Part shown: in pieces, positions 43,683 through 55,142 of the stretch | How positions within the stretch are numbered: the first letter of the stretch is position 1 | How the letters are laid out: every line of letters begins with the position of its first letter | Assembly (NCBI GenBank): GCA_030765045.1 | Contig: CM060961.1 | Span: 141,674,538-141,738,537, forward strand | Length of the DNA stretch: 64,000 nucleotides | Direction: 5' to 3' | DNA from: Tenodera sinensis | Taxonomy: Eukaryota; Arthropoda; Insecta; Mantodea; Mantidae | Program-made: the position numbers and the translations under genes | The notes under the pieces: model-generated | Seen by the model: the letters and a program-made list of their open reading frames with translations, nothing else | Told to the model about the DNA's origin: nothing | Databases searched by the model: none

Positions 43683-44705
43683 GTTCAAAACATAACTTAG
43701 TTGAATTACACATTCATCTGAGTGTTTACTAGTCACCAGCACACTACTGTTATCAGTAAACAGAATAGTACTTGCAATATGCTTTATATCAAGTGATAGG
43801 TTGTTTATACAGTACAATGGGTTCCAAAAGAATAAATAAACATTTAATGCTGTAAGTAAGGTTAATAATTATATAGTTGAAGCATTAAATAAACAGGAGA
43901 AAGCAATATCTTTGAACTAAGATATTTGACTGTGTAAACAGACATACTTTTAGACAAATTAGAAAATTATGGGATTTGGGGTTTGGCACAACAATGGTTA
44001 AATTCAGATCTAAAAAACAGAATGCAGTGCATTGAAATAAATCATAGAAATAGTGTGGGTGTTGTAGAAAAAATTTAATCAAATTTCCAAATTGTTCAGC
44101 AAGTTGTACTGCAAGGCTCAAAATATTTTTGAATTAGTAGAAAATACTGGAAGTGTAGCAATAGGATATGCAGATGGTGTGACTAGTAATTAAGGGTAAG
44201 TCAGCTGCTGAGGTAGAATTAAAAGAAAAACAGCTAATGGAAAGAATAAAACATTACACAAATTTAGATATGATTTTAAATAATAAAAAGACAGCCTGGA
44301 TAAATTTTAAATTAAAAAAATGTATTTTAAATGGCATAGAACTGGAAATAGATGGAGAAAATATACTATAGATTCAGTATACAAATTTTCTAGGGGCTGT
44401 AACCAGCACTGGGGAATCCTGGGGAACATGTACCCCTAAACTTTTCTGTGCACAAGGTATCTTTTTACATTGTTCGGTTTATCGATGTTTAAATAACATA
44501 TTTTTTTATGGACATAAAGCAGATTTTCAGGTTTGCATTTTTTCGTGTTGATAATTGCAATATGGATGATGCTAGTGCAGTCTGCAAGATATCTGTGAAG
44601 TGGCTATTTACTTCCTGTTCCTGCATTCTTGCGTTGGCTTTATGCATGACTGAAGCGTGTATCCTGCCTTTTTGCTGCAAGTTAGTTTTGAGGTGTTAAG
44701 CTAAG

Positions 44706-46790
44706 ATGAGCAGCAAAATAATCAACTATTTTACTTGTTCTCCTGCATTTAAAAAGTTAAAACTTCTAAATGGTAGTTGTGCGAGTAAACAGTCAGAAAC
44801 TGCGATGTTGTTAGCAGGTGATAAAAGCGAAAGTGAAAACCTGGACATTGAACCCACATGTAAAAATACGGTGAACAAAGCAAATGAACCTGTATATGAC
44901 AATTAGTCAGATGATCTTCCAGAATGTTGGACTTTGGTTCAAAGAAGTGCATTGTGTGAGAGAAATGAATGGTTATTCATTTTAAATAAACAAATTGGTT
45001 GCAAAATTTGCAAAGAAGTAGGAAATTTGGGTGTAGAACATAATAAACAAGGTATGAACATTGCACAACCTTGGGCTACAGTCTCTGTGTCGTCATCTGG
45101 TTTTTCCAGAAAAGAACAGATGGTTTCTTTGCAGAAAAAGTAGTTTGTCACAATAGCTCAGTGGTTAGAGCATCCGCCCGGCAAGCAGAAGGTCTGTGGT
45201 TCAAATCCCAGTTGTGGCATTGAATTTTTAAGTTCCAGTTCTACCTCTTGAGGCTCAAGTGTTACTTTGTGCTAAAGAGAAGACTTTAGAAATGGCTTGC
45301 ACTAAGGTGTTTGAGAATGATCAGGAAATTATAGCAAACATATTTCACACTGCTTATAAAGTCATGAAAAAAATCAGTCGTTCAATGATTTTGATACCGC
45401 AATTGATCTACAAGAACTTAACGGTGTTGATATGGGCCACATTTTACATTCCAGAAATGCATGTGCAAGAAATGAAAACTACAGTGATTAAAATAATTAT
45501 TAAAATGAGATAAAAAATGGCATTAATTATCGATGAGAGCACAACAGTTAGCCAATTATCATCTTTAATAATTTATTTGCGAACCAAGGTCCCTCACATG
45601 AGAGAGCCCACTAACATTTTCCTTGATACAGTTGATCTAAATAATATAGCTGCTGAAGGTATTTGTCACACATTGTTGAATTGTTGGGAATCCATGGGAT
45701 TTTCTAATGAGTTCCTGAAAGAAAATCTTATTTCAGTTGCAACAGATGGAGCAGCAGTGATGATGCAAAGGAAAAAAGGAGTTGTGACATTATTGAGACA
45801 GAATTTCCCACAAGTTTTGGTTTGGCATTGTGCTGACTACAGACTTGAATTGTCAGTTGGCGATGTAATTAAAAGAGACTTCCCATCACATGTGAATCAC
45901 TTCAGATCTTTCTTAGACAAGCTATATACAGTGCACCACCAGTCACAGAAGAATGCTCAGGAGTTAAAACAGCATGCAGAGTTCCTCAAAATTGAAATTT
46001 TGAAAATAGGTAGAATCTTGGGCACCAGATGGATAGCATCGAGCTTCAGAAGTGTGTCAGCAGTGTGGAAAAACTTTGGTTGCTTTGGTTGCACACTTCT
46101 CAGCTGCTAAAGATGATGAAAGTAGGGAGTCAACTGACAGAGTCATGTATGATGGTTTACTAAAGCGTATCATTAAAACTGGTTTCATCCTTAACTTAAC
46201 TTTAATGTGCAATGCCCTTTAAGAGTTATCAGAACTAAGTCTTGAGCTACAGTCACGTGACATCACACTTTATTCGGCCCAGTGGAAAATCAGAAATCAT
46301 CTGTTGGTCTTCAAAGAAAGGAAACTGAGCAATGGTCCTCACTACTGCGAAGCTCTCAAAGCAGTAGAAAAGCTAAACTTCAGGGGAATTACATTGGAAA
46401 ATGAAACAAAAAGAAGGCATCTTGAGTCTAGCAGATTTTGTGATTGTCTAAAACAGCAGATGGAGAATCATCTGTTGGAGTCAGAGGATATTGCTATCTC
46501 TGAATGTGCGGAATTGGCCTGAAAATCCTGGAATAACTTACAGTGAAACCAGTATAAAGACCCTATGTCATTGTTTTGGACTTCCAGAGAGAGGGATACT
46601 TAGAGGATTTCAGGATTATTTGATGGAGAAGAAAATACCAGCATCCCTCCGTCCTCTTCTCAATGCAGTGAAATATGTTCCTATATCCACTAATGAATGT
46701 GAACGTGGGTTTCCACAAATTAACCACATTACGCACCTACAAGAGCTTCATTCCACCTTTCTACTGTCAGCAATCTGATGTTTATCAAAT
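44706..46790 (+). pseudogene. hAT2 transposase, KIAA1586-like, broken
   Basis: Order: MSSKIINYFTCSPAFKKLKL (N-terminal region); ALCERNEWLFILNKQIGCKI with GCKICKEV, a C-x2-C motif; interruption by SINE S4; LLCAKEKTLEMACTKVFEND; then ALIIDESTTVSQLSSLIIYL (first catalytic D, IDEST); LISVATDGAAVMMQ (second D, TDGA); VWHCADYRLEL (the C-x2-H-like block, normally CxxHRLEL); and a C-terminal PISTNECERGF near 46680 (dimerisation region, final E). KIAA1586 is a host gene derived from this kind of hAT transposase. Stops and frameshifts at several points make it dead. Confidence 0.75.
45143..45250 (+). repeat. tRNA-headed SINE S, copy 4, inside the hAT2 transposase
   Basis: Best preserved S copy: GTCACAA...TTGTGGC can pair as an acceptor-like stem. 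A box TAGCTCAGTGGTTAGAGC, B box GGTTCAAATCC, tail GGCATTGAATTTTTAAGTTC to CTACCTCTTG. The T-arm and anticodon arm pair poorly. It inserted into the transposase frame between SLQKK and the AQVLLCAKEK block; no target duplication is obvious. Confidence 0.8.
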
Positions 46791-47965
46791 TGGTTGGTCC
46801 TCCATTAAAGCTGTTTCAACCTATGTACTATGTACACTCATAGTTTATGAAAGGCAGACATCTTGCTACTGATACCAATAGTAAAGTAAGAAGACATGAA
46901 GATTACAGCAGCCGTGAATTGATGTCAATTTGGAAACTGTTATAATACTAGGTAATGCTAATTATAAAGTAATTTGATACTTGCTAATTCCAAGATCATT
47001 TAAAATAATATAAATTATTAGCTGTACTGAAAACGGTAGTAATTGTCACTGTATTTTATCGAGTTGAGAGTACTCCCAAACAATTTGTTAGACAAACAGC
47101 ACTGGTTGTAACAGATAAGCAGTTAAAATATTGGAAACCATATATAACCCACATAAAAAAGATGATAAATACCAGTTATGTATGATGAAAACCATGGACG
47201 ATGAAACACTGAAACAGGTGTACTATGCATTTGTTTACTAACACTTAAAATGTGGAATAGTATTGTGGAGATGTATTACAACAGAAGTGGAAAAGCTTTC
47301 TAAATCACAAAAAAAGGAATTAGATTAGAAGGTAACATAAATAGGAGACACACATGTAGATCAATGTTTAAAATATTTGATATGTTGACTGTTCCATGTA
47401 TATACATGTATGAGACGATAAAATATGTCTTACAAGAAAATTATCTAAAAAATTACTATATTCACACATACAATCTAAGAAATAATGATGATTATTGCAG
47501 AACAGTACTTAGGGGTAGATTAAGCAGATGCTGCACAAGAAACATGGGTCAACAACTTTATAATAAGCTACTGGAAAAAAAATTAAATTGATAAAAAATG
47601 CAGATCTACAGATGAAAACAATAAAGAAATATCTGGCAGAAAATGTCTTTTATAGTCTAGAGGAATTCGAGCATGGGGCTTAAATGAAGAATTGTAAATA
47701 AATTGTATTTTTAAATATTGTGTATGTAAGTATAGCATTTGTAAGTAATTATTGTATTGATGAATCACAACTTGTAGATGCTTTCATAGATGAAATAAAT
47801 TGAAATTTGAAATAGTAAAGGTTCTAATACTAAACCTTGGGGTATTCATGTGTTACTGTTTTCCAATTTGATGTTTGTTTTTCCATAGCCAATATTACTA
47901 TTTACTTCAACCATTTGTTTTCTTTCATTTAAATATGATATGAGCCAACTTACTGTCTGGCAAAG

Positions 47966-49082
47966 CCATGAAGCGTATTGGAAAGAATGTAAAACTGTCC
48001 AGCTGTTTATATGAGCTTATCGCATAAACCAGGCGAGACAGGGCATGTACCTTCTGTTCAGATACAATCATATCTTCAGGACAGCAACCTGCAGGTGTGA
48101 GACATCATCTATTTGTGTTTTATCACTGACTATAGACCAAGTTACCACTATCTCGCTCTTCAAGTAAACAAGATAAGAAGCGATCGTAGTGCTCAACAGT
48201 CAAGGCCAATACTCCTCAACGCTTTGCCAGGTAATAGACATGTGGGAAGGAAAATGAAACCTCCTACCATATATTGTGTCAGGGTGAAGACTTTATCACG
48301 CATAGGTACGTATCCTTAGGTTCTTTTTTCTTGGAACCTGAGGAAACAGAAGGGCAGGTACCATAAAACAAGGTAACTTCGGCCACCTTGGATCATTTCG
48401 GCCATTAGGTTGTTGAGCTTGATGTTTTATTCTGTCATCTAGAATATTAATAGGGTAATCATTTCTTAAGGCTTATTGTACAGGTTATGAAGTGCATTAG
48501 TTGCAAAGGTGTTTCCCATGCATCCTGGTGTGTAAAGTAGACATCAGTAACAGCTGATATTTTGATGATAAGTTTTGCTGCTCGGAAGAGTGATTGCAGA
48601 TGTATACCTGGTTAAAAGTTGAAGGTATAGGTGATTTCTGTTTCATGTTATTCATGAGTAAGTGTCTCTAGATATATGCTATTGAAGATTAAAAGATATT
48701 AAACACTTAATATTTCATTGAATTAGTTCTACATTCATCGGTGTGAATTTTCAGGTTAACTTCGTGCATGCCAAAATTTTAGACGCTGCTCTTGCCAGGA
48801 TACAGCACCAACTATATTTAAATAATCCCTAAATATGTTTCTTAAACCAGCACTTCTGAAAAGAAACAAAATTAGACCAAATTAAATAAAGATACATAGA
48901 CAAAACCAATACACTATCACAGTATCTTACTTTACAGAATGTCAACTAAAGAAAGCAAAATAAGAACCGGAGTGACTCATTCATGAAACCTCTGAAATCT
49001 ACATGCTTGGGAGAGAAAAAGAATAGAATAACCAAAGAGTTAATTAAGGAAATATTGAAGCTATTAACAGTGAAGCAACAGA
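47966..49082. other. No recognised feature
   Basis: After the end of C2. No gene, SINE or transposon recognised; a few short frames only. Confidence 0.5.
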
Positions 49083-49146
49083 ATCTAAAATAAGAACAAA
49101 TTAGAAACTAAAAGCCTTTTGTTTCTAATTTGTTCTTATTTTAGAT
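49083..49146. repeat. Perfect 26-bp inverted repeat (hairpin)
   Basis: Arms 49083-49108 and 49121-49146 are exact reverse complements, with a 12-base loop TAAAAGCCTTTT. ATAACCAAAGAG also occurs on both sides (near 49029 and 49145), so the locus looks like a local foldback duplication. No RNA family recognised. Confidence 0.9.
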
Positions 49147-49886
49147 AACCAAAGAGGTTGAATGAAAAATCAGGAAAGGATGTGTCAGTAGGAAATACCA
49201 TTTCAAAAGAAATGGGACCTGAAGAAGCAGATGATTTGGTCCAATTTGAGACTCTTTTCTTCTACAGGTTCCAACTCAAATATTTAAGAGATGTCTCACT
49301 GGTTGTTGATGTGACAATGCAGGAGACTTTGCTCTTGTGCATTTTTTGGCTGGGAAGAACCATATGCTGCAGAAATTTTGAATTTTGGGAATACAGGAAA
49401 TAAAGTGCTTGAGAGCAAGTTCAAGGAAACAGTTCTTTCTTGTGTTTCCAGATGAGGGCGTTCACAACATGCAGAAGAATCAGCTAATAAGGAAACTGGA
49501 ACCATCCCTTCATATCAGACATGGAGGATTTATTTTCAAAAACATTAAAACAGTTATATCTTTTGAAACAAATCATGTATGGACTTAAAATAATCAAACA
49601 GATAAATATGTTTATTTTAACAACAATTTTGGTCTAAAATTATTTTCTTGTATGATGAAGCTTTAAAGAAAAGAAAATACAGCATTTAGCACTCAATTTC
49701 TTTAATTTTTTATGTAACTTTTATTCCAAAACAAGTACAGCATTAAACAATGCATTTCTAGCAGCCAAAGTAAATACAGGCACATTTAACTTTGTTTTTT
49801 CACTATAACTTTCTTGTGCCCAAAGTTAATCTGTTTTCTAGGATATTCCAGCCACATTTCAATAGTTTATAAAATAAATAATACAC
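49147..49886. other. No recognised feature
   Basis: Contains a plus-strand frame of 81 codons at 49158-49403 with no recognisable motif. I do not call it a gene. Confidence 0.45.
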
Positions 49887-50216
49887 GGTAGTGCTGCGGC
49901 CTGTGGCCGAGTGCAATTGCAGGGACCCATGTGGTATTCTTGATGGACAAAGTGGTGTTTGGGTGGATTTTCTCCAGGTTTTCTGGTTTCCCCTACCACT
50001 CATTCCACCACTGCTTCATTATCACCTTTACAATCATCCATTATGCCTGCATTTCATATCATCCTCTTCCTATCATACATGGTGCTGTACTGACCACCCA
50101 TTTCCAGCTCTTCACTTTGTCTGGTTCATAACTTTGTCCATTCCTCAACAGGCATCTGACCCTAGGTGCAGGCTTGTAAGTCCTAGGGGGTGTAATCCCT
50201 CCATAAGGGGACAGTA
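49887..50216 (+). repeat. tRNA-headed SINE G, copy 2
   Basis: Head partly deleted (CGGCCTGTGGCCGAGTGCAA then GCAGGGACCC), followed by the full family body to CTAGGGGGTGTAATCC and CATAAGGGGA. It ends in an AATTAAATAAAA tail. Confidence 0.75.
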
Positions 50217-50240
50217 ATTAAATAAAAATGAACAATAAGC

Positions 50241-50371
50241 TGGCCCCGTAGTGCAGTTGGTAGAGCACCTGCCTGCTATGCAAGGGATCCTGGATTCGAT
50301 TCCCGGCAAGGGGGTAGGAATTTTTCTCCAGCCAGAATTATTCCTCATCCTTTCCTGAGTCTGGAAGTATA
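50241..50371 (+). repeat. tRNA-headed SINE T, copy 2
   Basis: Head with A box GTAGTGCAGTTGGTAGAGC, an anticodon-region GCTATGCAA (alanine-like TGC) and B box GGATTCGATTCCC, then GGCAAGGGGG. The insertion of extra bases and mismatched arms speak against a working tRNA-Ala gene. The tail (TAGGAATTTTTCTCCAGCC to GTCTGGAAGTATAATG) matches the T1 tail. Confidence 0.65.
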
Positions 50372-50378
50372 ATGACGG

Positions 50379-50735
50379 TGCCGTGCCTGAGTGGTTAGAC
50401 TGCTCGCCTACCACCTAGGCGGACCCCGCATGTGGTATTCGTGGTGGATGAAGCAGCATCTGGGCAGGTTTTCTCCATGTTCTCCAGTATCCCCCACCAT
50501 TCATTCCATCAATTTCTCCATTATCACCCTTCCAAACATCCATTTTGGATGCATTTCCTATCATCCTCTTCCTCAATATTATACCTGGTGCTTGGCTGAC
50601 CACCTGCTTCCAGGTCTTCACTCTGTCTGGTGCAGAGGTCCCTCTGCTCCCTGACAGGTGTCTGACCCTAGGCTGGCTTGTAAGTCCTAGAGGGTGTGTA
50701 AGTCCTACATAAGGGGAGGGTATTCAGAGAAAGAA
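50379..50735 (+). repeat. tRNA-headed SINE G, copy 3 (near complete)
   Basis: GGTGCCGTGCCTGAGTGGTT head, ACCACCTAGGCGG block, the GTGGTATTCGTGGTGGATGA body and the CCTACATAAGGGGAGGGTA end, with an A/G-rich tail (AGAAAGAAGAAAGAAGAAC). About 355 bp. Confidence 0.8.
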
Positions 50736-50772
50736 GAAAGAAGAACAATGATACACATAGCAGTTATTTTTT

Positions 50773-51615
50773 ACTTTCCCTACTGGTAGGTAGGGAAAGT
50801 ACTGTATTCCACCCAAAAATTTGATGTTGAAATTTCACCAGATATATGTTTTGAGACCCCTTGAATCCAAAAAAAGCATTGTTAGAAAAAGGTCCATGTG
50901 TGTGTGTGTCAGTCTGTGGACAACATAAATCAAAAACAAAAAGAGGTTAAAAGCCAAAGTTGGTATTTCAGTTTAATGTCTTTCAAGGATGCGACATGAA
51001 GATTTTGAAGAAAATAGCCCCACCCTAAACTACCCTTTACATGGAAACTTTTTCAAAAATGTTGATTTTCTTGAAAATGCCTCTAACGATTTTGATTAAA
51101 ATGTCATGTGTTTGAGACATTTTTATGAAAAATGAAATGTATATCTTGATTTTCTGGCTATAGCCTCTGTAGTCATATTTACTCTGGACAACTTTTGCAT
51201 AACTGGTAAACTGTTAGAGATAGACCAAATCATAGTATACAAAAATGTAGATCTTGCTAAAATATACAATTTAAGTCCAAATAAATTTTCTTGTAGGGTG
51301 AACCATCTCGGAGATATTCCTTGTTATGTGTGTGAGTTTCAGAAAACTTACAACTTTCATGAAATGGAACATCGGTGTTCATTTTTTTATATGTTAAGTG
51401 TGCAAAGAGAGCAGAATCTCAAAAGTTTAAAAGATTTGGCTATTGCTCACAGCCTACTGTATTCTAATATTCCCCATGCACCTACAAGGAAATAAGCCAT
51501 AAGATAATTTGTACAAATGTTTATCTTAACTAACACGAACAAGATACAGGAATAAGAGTTTGTTAGAATGGTTAGTACAAGAGTAGAGAAAGTCATGTGA
51601 GTGCAACATATAAGA
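50773..51615 (+). mobile_element. Element M, copy 4
   Basis: Complete copy. The 5' hairpin is ACTTTCCCTAC with GTAGGGAAAGT (perfect, and different from M2 by a paired change). GTGTGTGTGT tract near 50900. The 3' end is GTAGAGAAAGT, C, ATGTG-AGTGCAA-CATAT, AAGA, then TTTTTT; the stem keeps a G-U pair. No conserved frame. Confidence 0.85.
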
Positions 51616-53982
51616 TTTTTTATGATAAAGGTACAACAGACATCAGGGAATATACTCAAATTTAATTAGGAATTTTAGTCAACATCTTCACAATAAAATT
51701 TTCAAGAACGTTTACAAATGGCTGAAGTTCTATGGTATTAAGGATGAAGTCTGTTTTATCAGGACCACTGATTTTCATTGAAAACTAGTTTGAGAGGCAC
51801 AAAGACTGTAGGAGCCTATAGTGCAGGCTTCAAAGAAGCCACTTTTTTCTTCACTATCATTATTTATCTAACTTTTTGTAATCAGAAGTACTAAATTGTT
51901 ATTATTTTGTTTTAAGAGATAATTCTTTCTGCAGATACTAACTGAGGTATTCACACCATGAGTGTATGATGAAAAATTAAACCAAATGCCACTCTTCCTC
52001 TGGCAAGTCAGATATAAGATTTTTAGAATGTTCCACTACTTCATTTGATGACATAAAAGTGATTCCATGCACTTTATTTTTAATTATTAATTATTTTTGG
52101 AAACAAAAAGAAATTGAATGTGCTAGGACAGGACTGTGTAATGGAGGTTCCATGGTGCTGACCTTTACTGACATATACTCAGTTGTTAGTTTTGCTGTGT
52201 GTAATGATGCGTTGTGATGATGTAAAATATTTTTTTCTTTTGGGCCTTATCATGAACTTTTTTCAAAAATTTGCAGTAAACAGACATTTGTGTACCAATT
52301 GTCAGTAATGGTACATCAATCTTCTAATGCTATTCTAAAATTACTTGTTTAAAAAAACCAGCAACCATTTTTTTACGAGCACTGTGAATTTGTTTAACTC
52401 TTGTAGCCTAAGGTTTGGTTCAAAAGGTTTATTGAGCTAAATATTTTTATTTAGTTTATTTATTTAGGGTGGCAGGTTCAAGTTCAGCAGAGGACAATGG
52501 ATTTTTTGGGGTGTAAAAACCCTCAGTATGGCTTCCTTCAGAAGAGAAATAAAGCTGGTGGTTCCGTATTGTAGATTTACATCACTTAAAAGAACCTCAG
52601 CCTAATAAAGAGGCTTCTGAAAAAATTAAGCAGCCTTTCATGTCCAATACACAATTAGACAGTGATAATCATAGCAGTTAAAGAACATCCATAAATAAAA
52701 CTCAATTTAAATTTCTTGATCATAATAATAAATCTAAGATTCATCACCAATAACTATATTACAAACCAAATTTGAAGTGCTACCTTGGTGTTTATCCTGA
52801 GTTTTTTAGGACCTATCAATGCATTGCTGTTTTTAAATGGGAGTCAGTTGTATGGAATCCACTGACAACAAAGTTTTCTCATGTCTAACTGGCAGGGACG
52901 TGGCGTCAATGGATGTGAGAGATGTATTACATACCCTGTGATTTTCCTCAAACCGATTGCAAAATTTGTGTTCATTATAATTTTGTTGTACATAATCGTT
53001 TTAATATCATTAAAATATTAAGTTTTCATGAACATGATTTGAATTCCTGCCACTCTGCAGCAAGTATCTTTGGAAACAAGGATTGGGTCAATGGCATCTG
53101 TTGTCAGCTAGAGGAAGCTGGTGGTGTGTGGCTGAGCCAAGTTACGTGGTATGTAAGCCCACATCTCATGTTAGGAATCACACTAACATTATTGCATTTA
53201 TAGTCATGAACAGGGAGTAATTCATAATTTGTTTTGCTTCTTGTATGTATGCTCTTCAATTGTGGACATTTGAGCATGATTTGGACACTTGGTTACTTAC
53301 TATTAAAGCATATGTAGGTTAAGATTCGTACAGATTCTGGGGACAGGGGTATGCAAGAGGGGCAGTTACATACATGACATCACAACATGAATCAGAGCTA
53401 GAGCATAAACAAAGCTGCGTTTCCATGCCATTATTGCACAAAGAATCAAAATAAACTGTTGTGTGATTGACACTCAACGTAAGAAGCTTCCAGACACTAA
53501 AATTTCTCTAAAAAGCAATATGTCATTAAAGCAGACCCTCCAAAGCACCCACTCAGTATTAGGACAAACATTAGAAAATGTAAAAGGCATTTCAACATCA
53601 CAGTTTATGAAAGTGACCCCTGGCTGTGTCGTAATATTTAAACAAATATTTTGTTTATCTTTTTTCCAAAAGAAAAGTGAGTTTGGAATTATAGTGTTTA
53701 TGAAGATTTAGATAGCATTTGTAAGGCAACCATAAAACACAGCTATTCTTGTAACCACATAATATGCAAAAAATAACCAGAAATGTTTGGGATAAATCCA
53801 GGAATAGAATTTTCATGAGTAATTATATAAGCTCTCAGTTGAACAGCATAACAGTGAGGTGAAAAGGAACAGATTGATTTTGTGCGGGCTGTATATTTTC
53901 TAGGAAAACGCACTTGCTTTCCATGGTCACAGTGAGATTGAAGGATCTTTGGAGGCAATTATATTGAATATTTAAATGAATT
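51616..53982. other. No recognised feature
   Basis: About 2.4 kb between M copies 4 and 7. Short chance frames (e.g. 52922-53203 plus) without recognisable motifs; no repeat of this window matches it. It may hold host non-coding DNA. Confidence 0.5.
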
Positions 53983-54279
53983 AGCGATATTATATTGTGT
54001 GAGTTCCACAATACTTAAACTTTTCTCAAATGAGAGCTCATTATTCACTTATTTCTCTTGACCATACAAAGAGAACAGAATTTTAAAGCTTTAGAAGATC
54101 TGACTATTGCTCAAAGCCTACTGCATTCCCATATTTCCCTTGCACATACAAGGAAATTGGCAATAAGATAATTTCTGCAAATGTTTGTCTCAACTAATAT
54201 GAAGACAATAGAGGAATAAGAGTTTGTAAGACTAGTTAGTACAAGAGTAGAGAAAGTCATGTAAGTGCAACACATCAGA
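53983..54279 (+). mobile_element. Element M, copy 7 (3' part only)
   Basis: Begins in the region TATTGTGTGAGTTCCACAAT and runs to GTAGAGAAAGT, C, ATGTAAGTGCAACACAT, CAGA, then TTTT. The 3' end is intact and the 5' part missing. Confidence 0.75.
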
Positions 54280-54439
54280 TTTTGTGTATTAAGATTAATA
54301 GCTATTGAATCAAATGCAGTGAAAATGAGTTAGCAGACTACATTTGGACACTTATGTATATGAGAGACAAAAAATTAAATAGGTAAAAAATAAAAGAAGA
54401 AAGGAAACAAATTAAGTAAAGCACTTTCGTTTTTGTTTT

Positions 54440-54588
54440 CACACACATATACACACACAAACATGCGTCCGCTGACTTTTGTTCTAAAAATGCTTTTTTC
54501 TTTTTATTCAAGGAAGTTCAAATGTGTATTTCCAGTGGTTTTGGTACCAATTTTTGGGTGGAGTACAATACCTCTTCTACCAACTACG
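54440..54588 (-). mobile_element. Element M, copy 8 (5' part, minus strand)
   Basis: Minus strand reads GGTATTGTACTCCACCCAAA (the M 5' signature), then an AAAAAAGCATTTTTAGAA stretch and GTGTGTGTATATGTGTGTG. Opposite orientation to M7, 160 bases away; the two may be parts of one rearranged copy. Confidence 0.6.
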
Positions 54589-54759
54589 TCGGAGATCAAG
54601 GATCACTGATGGAATCTAGGAATCTACATGGGGAGCGTAATATGTCAGTGTAGGCAGGCATCAATGCTTGGGTGTCAAGAAGTGGAACCATCCCATAAAA
54701 AAGAAAAAGAAAGAAAAATGACTACTACATAGAGGGAGAGTATTTACTGAGGGGATTCC

Positions 54760-54935
54760 ACACTGGACGAATGTCATACCACGGGAGGCAGGGATTAAGT
54801 GAGGGTGCCTTATGGGTGTTTTGGAACAGGGGGAATAGTGTGAGGGTGCCTAATGTGTGTTAGAGATTCATCTTGACACTAGGGTGCACCAAGCAGCCAC
54901 CGGTCAGGCACTAAAATGGCACCCGCTAGCACTTC
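54760..54935. repeat. GC-rich repeat F, copy 2 (partial)
   Basis: Shares GAGGCAGGGAT-AA-TGAGGG and CCAAGCAGCCA phrases with 19815-20180. Class unknown. Confidence 0.35.
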
Positions 54936-55034
54936 AGACCCTGAAAGACCAGATTGAAATAAAGGTGAAAGAAAATGGAGGGACGAGAAACTCAGGGGAT
55001 GTAATTATCCTTCCAGCCATTTGCCTGATTATCC

Positions 55035-55142
55035 AGGAAAACCCCCGAAAAAATCCATGAGTTAGGAAGGTCGGTCGCGGGAACTGAGCCCATGACCTCC
55101 TGAATACGAGCCTCACACGATACCGAGGAGCTATCTCGCTAG
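55035..55142 (-). repeat. tRNA-headed SINE W
   Basis: Minus strand: AGCGAGATAGCTCCTCGGTA (A-box region), a TCAGTTCCCGC B-box-like stretch, then TTTTCGGGGGTTTTCCTGG. That tail phrase is typical of long arthropod SINEs. The head does not fold as a full tRNA. Confidence 0.5.

Larger units (their letters stand above)
44396..47112 (+). mobile_element. hAT2 transposon (KIAA1586-like) with 8-bp target duplication
   Basis: GCTGTAAC (44396-44403) and GTTGTAAC (47105-47112) flank 2701 bp. Ends CAGCACTGGGG and, inverted, CAGTGCTGTTT: only CAG and a few more bases agree. It interrupts the RT of element D. It encodes a broken transposase and carries SINE S4. Confidence 0.8.
43813..47809 (+). pseudogene. 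Jockey/CR1-like element D (5'-truncated), interrupted by hAT2
   Basis: Left part (43813-44403): decayed FDCVNRH...LDKLENYG-like start, a VLQGS block, GYADGVTSN (catalytic YADD changed to YADG) and NFLGAVT. Right part (47105-47809): VTDKQLKYWKPYITHIKKMI, TMDDETLKQVYYAFV, MLTVPCIYMYE, TYNLRNNDDYCR, QQLYNKLLEKK, then a TGAAATAAATTGAAATTTG tail. Joining across hAT2 restores the phrase FLGAVTDKQLKYW, confirming the insertion. D lies inside C2, which resumes at AAATAGTAAAGG. Confidence 0.8.
41375..47965 (-). pseudogene. Jockey/CR1-like element C, copy 2, carrying five nested insertions
   Basis: Parallels C1 in order on the minus strand. Segments: 41375-41513, 41777-41912, 42923-43369, 43670-43812 and 47810-47965. 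Shared landmarks are the ATAATCTTNTACAGAATAAAAT end; a HEINTRQKGNIQAQ block; the TAGCATAACAGGCAGAGCTG stretch (C1 20726-20745); AATTACNCATT; and AAATAGTAAAGGTTCT with TTTGATGTTTGTTTT. It is non-functional. The insertions are the hAT MITE, Tigger, PLE2, and D with hAT2 inside. Confidence 0.8.

Noticed and set aside
50241..50312. tRNA-Ala gene
   Set aside because: Boxes and a TGC-like anticodon exist, but arms mismatch and a family tail shared with 3429 follows: a SINE.
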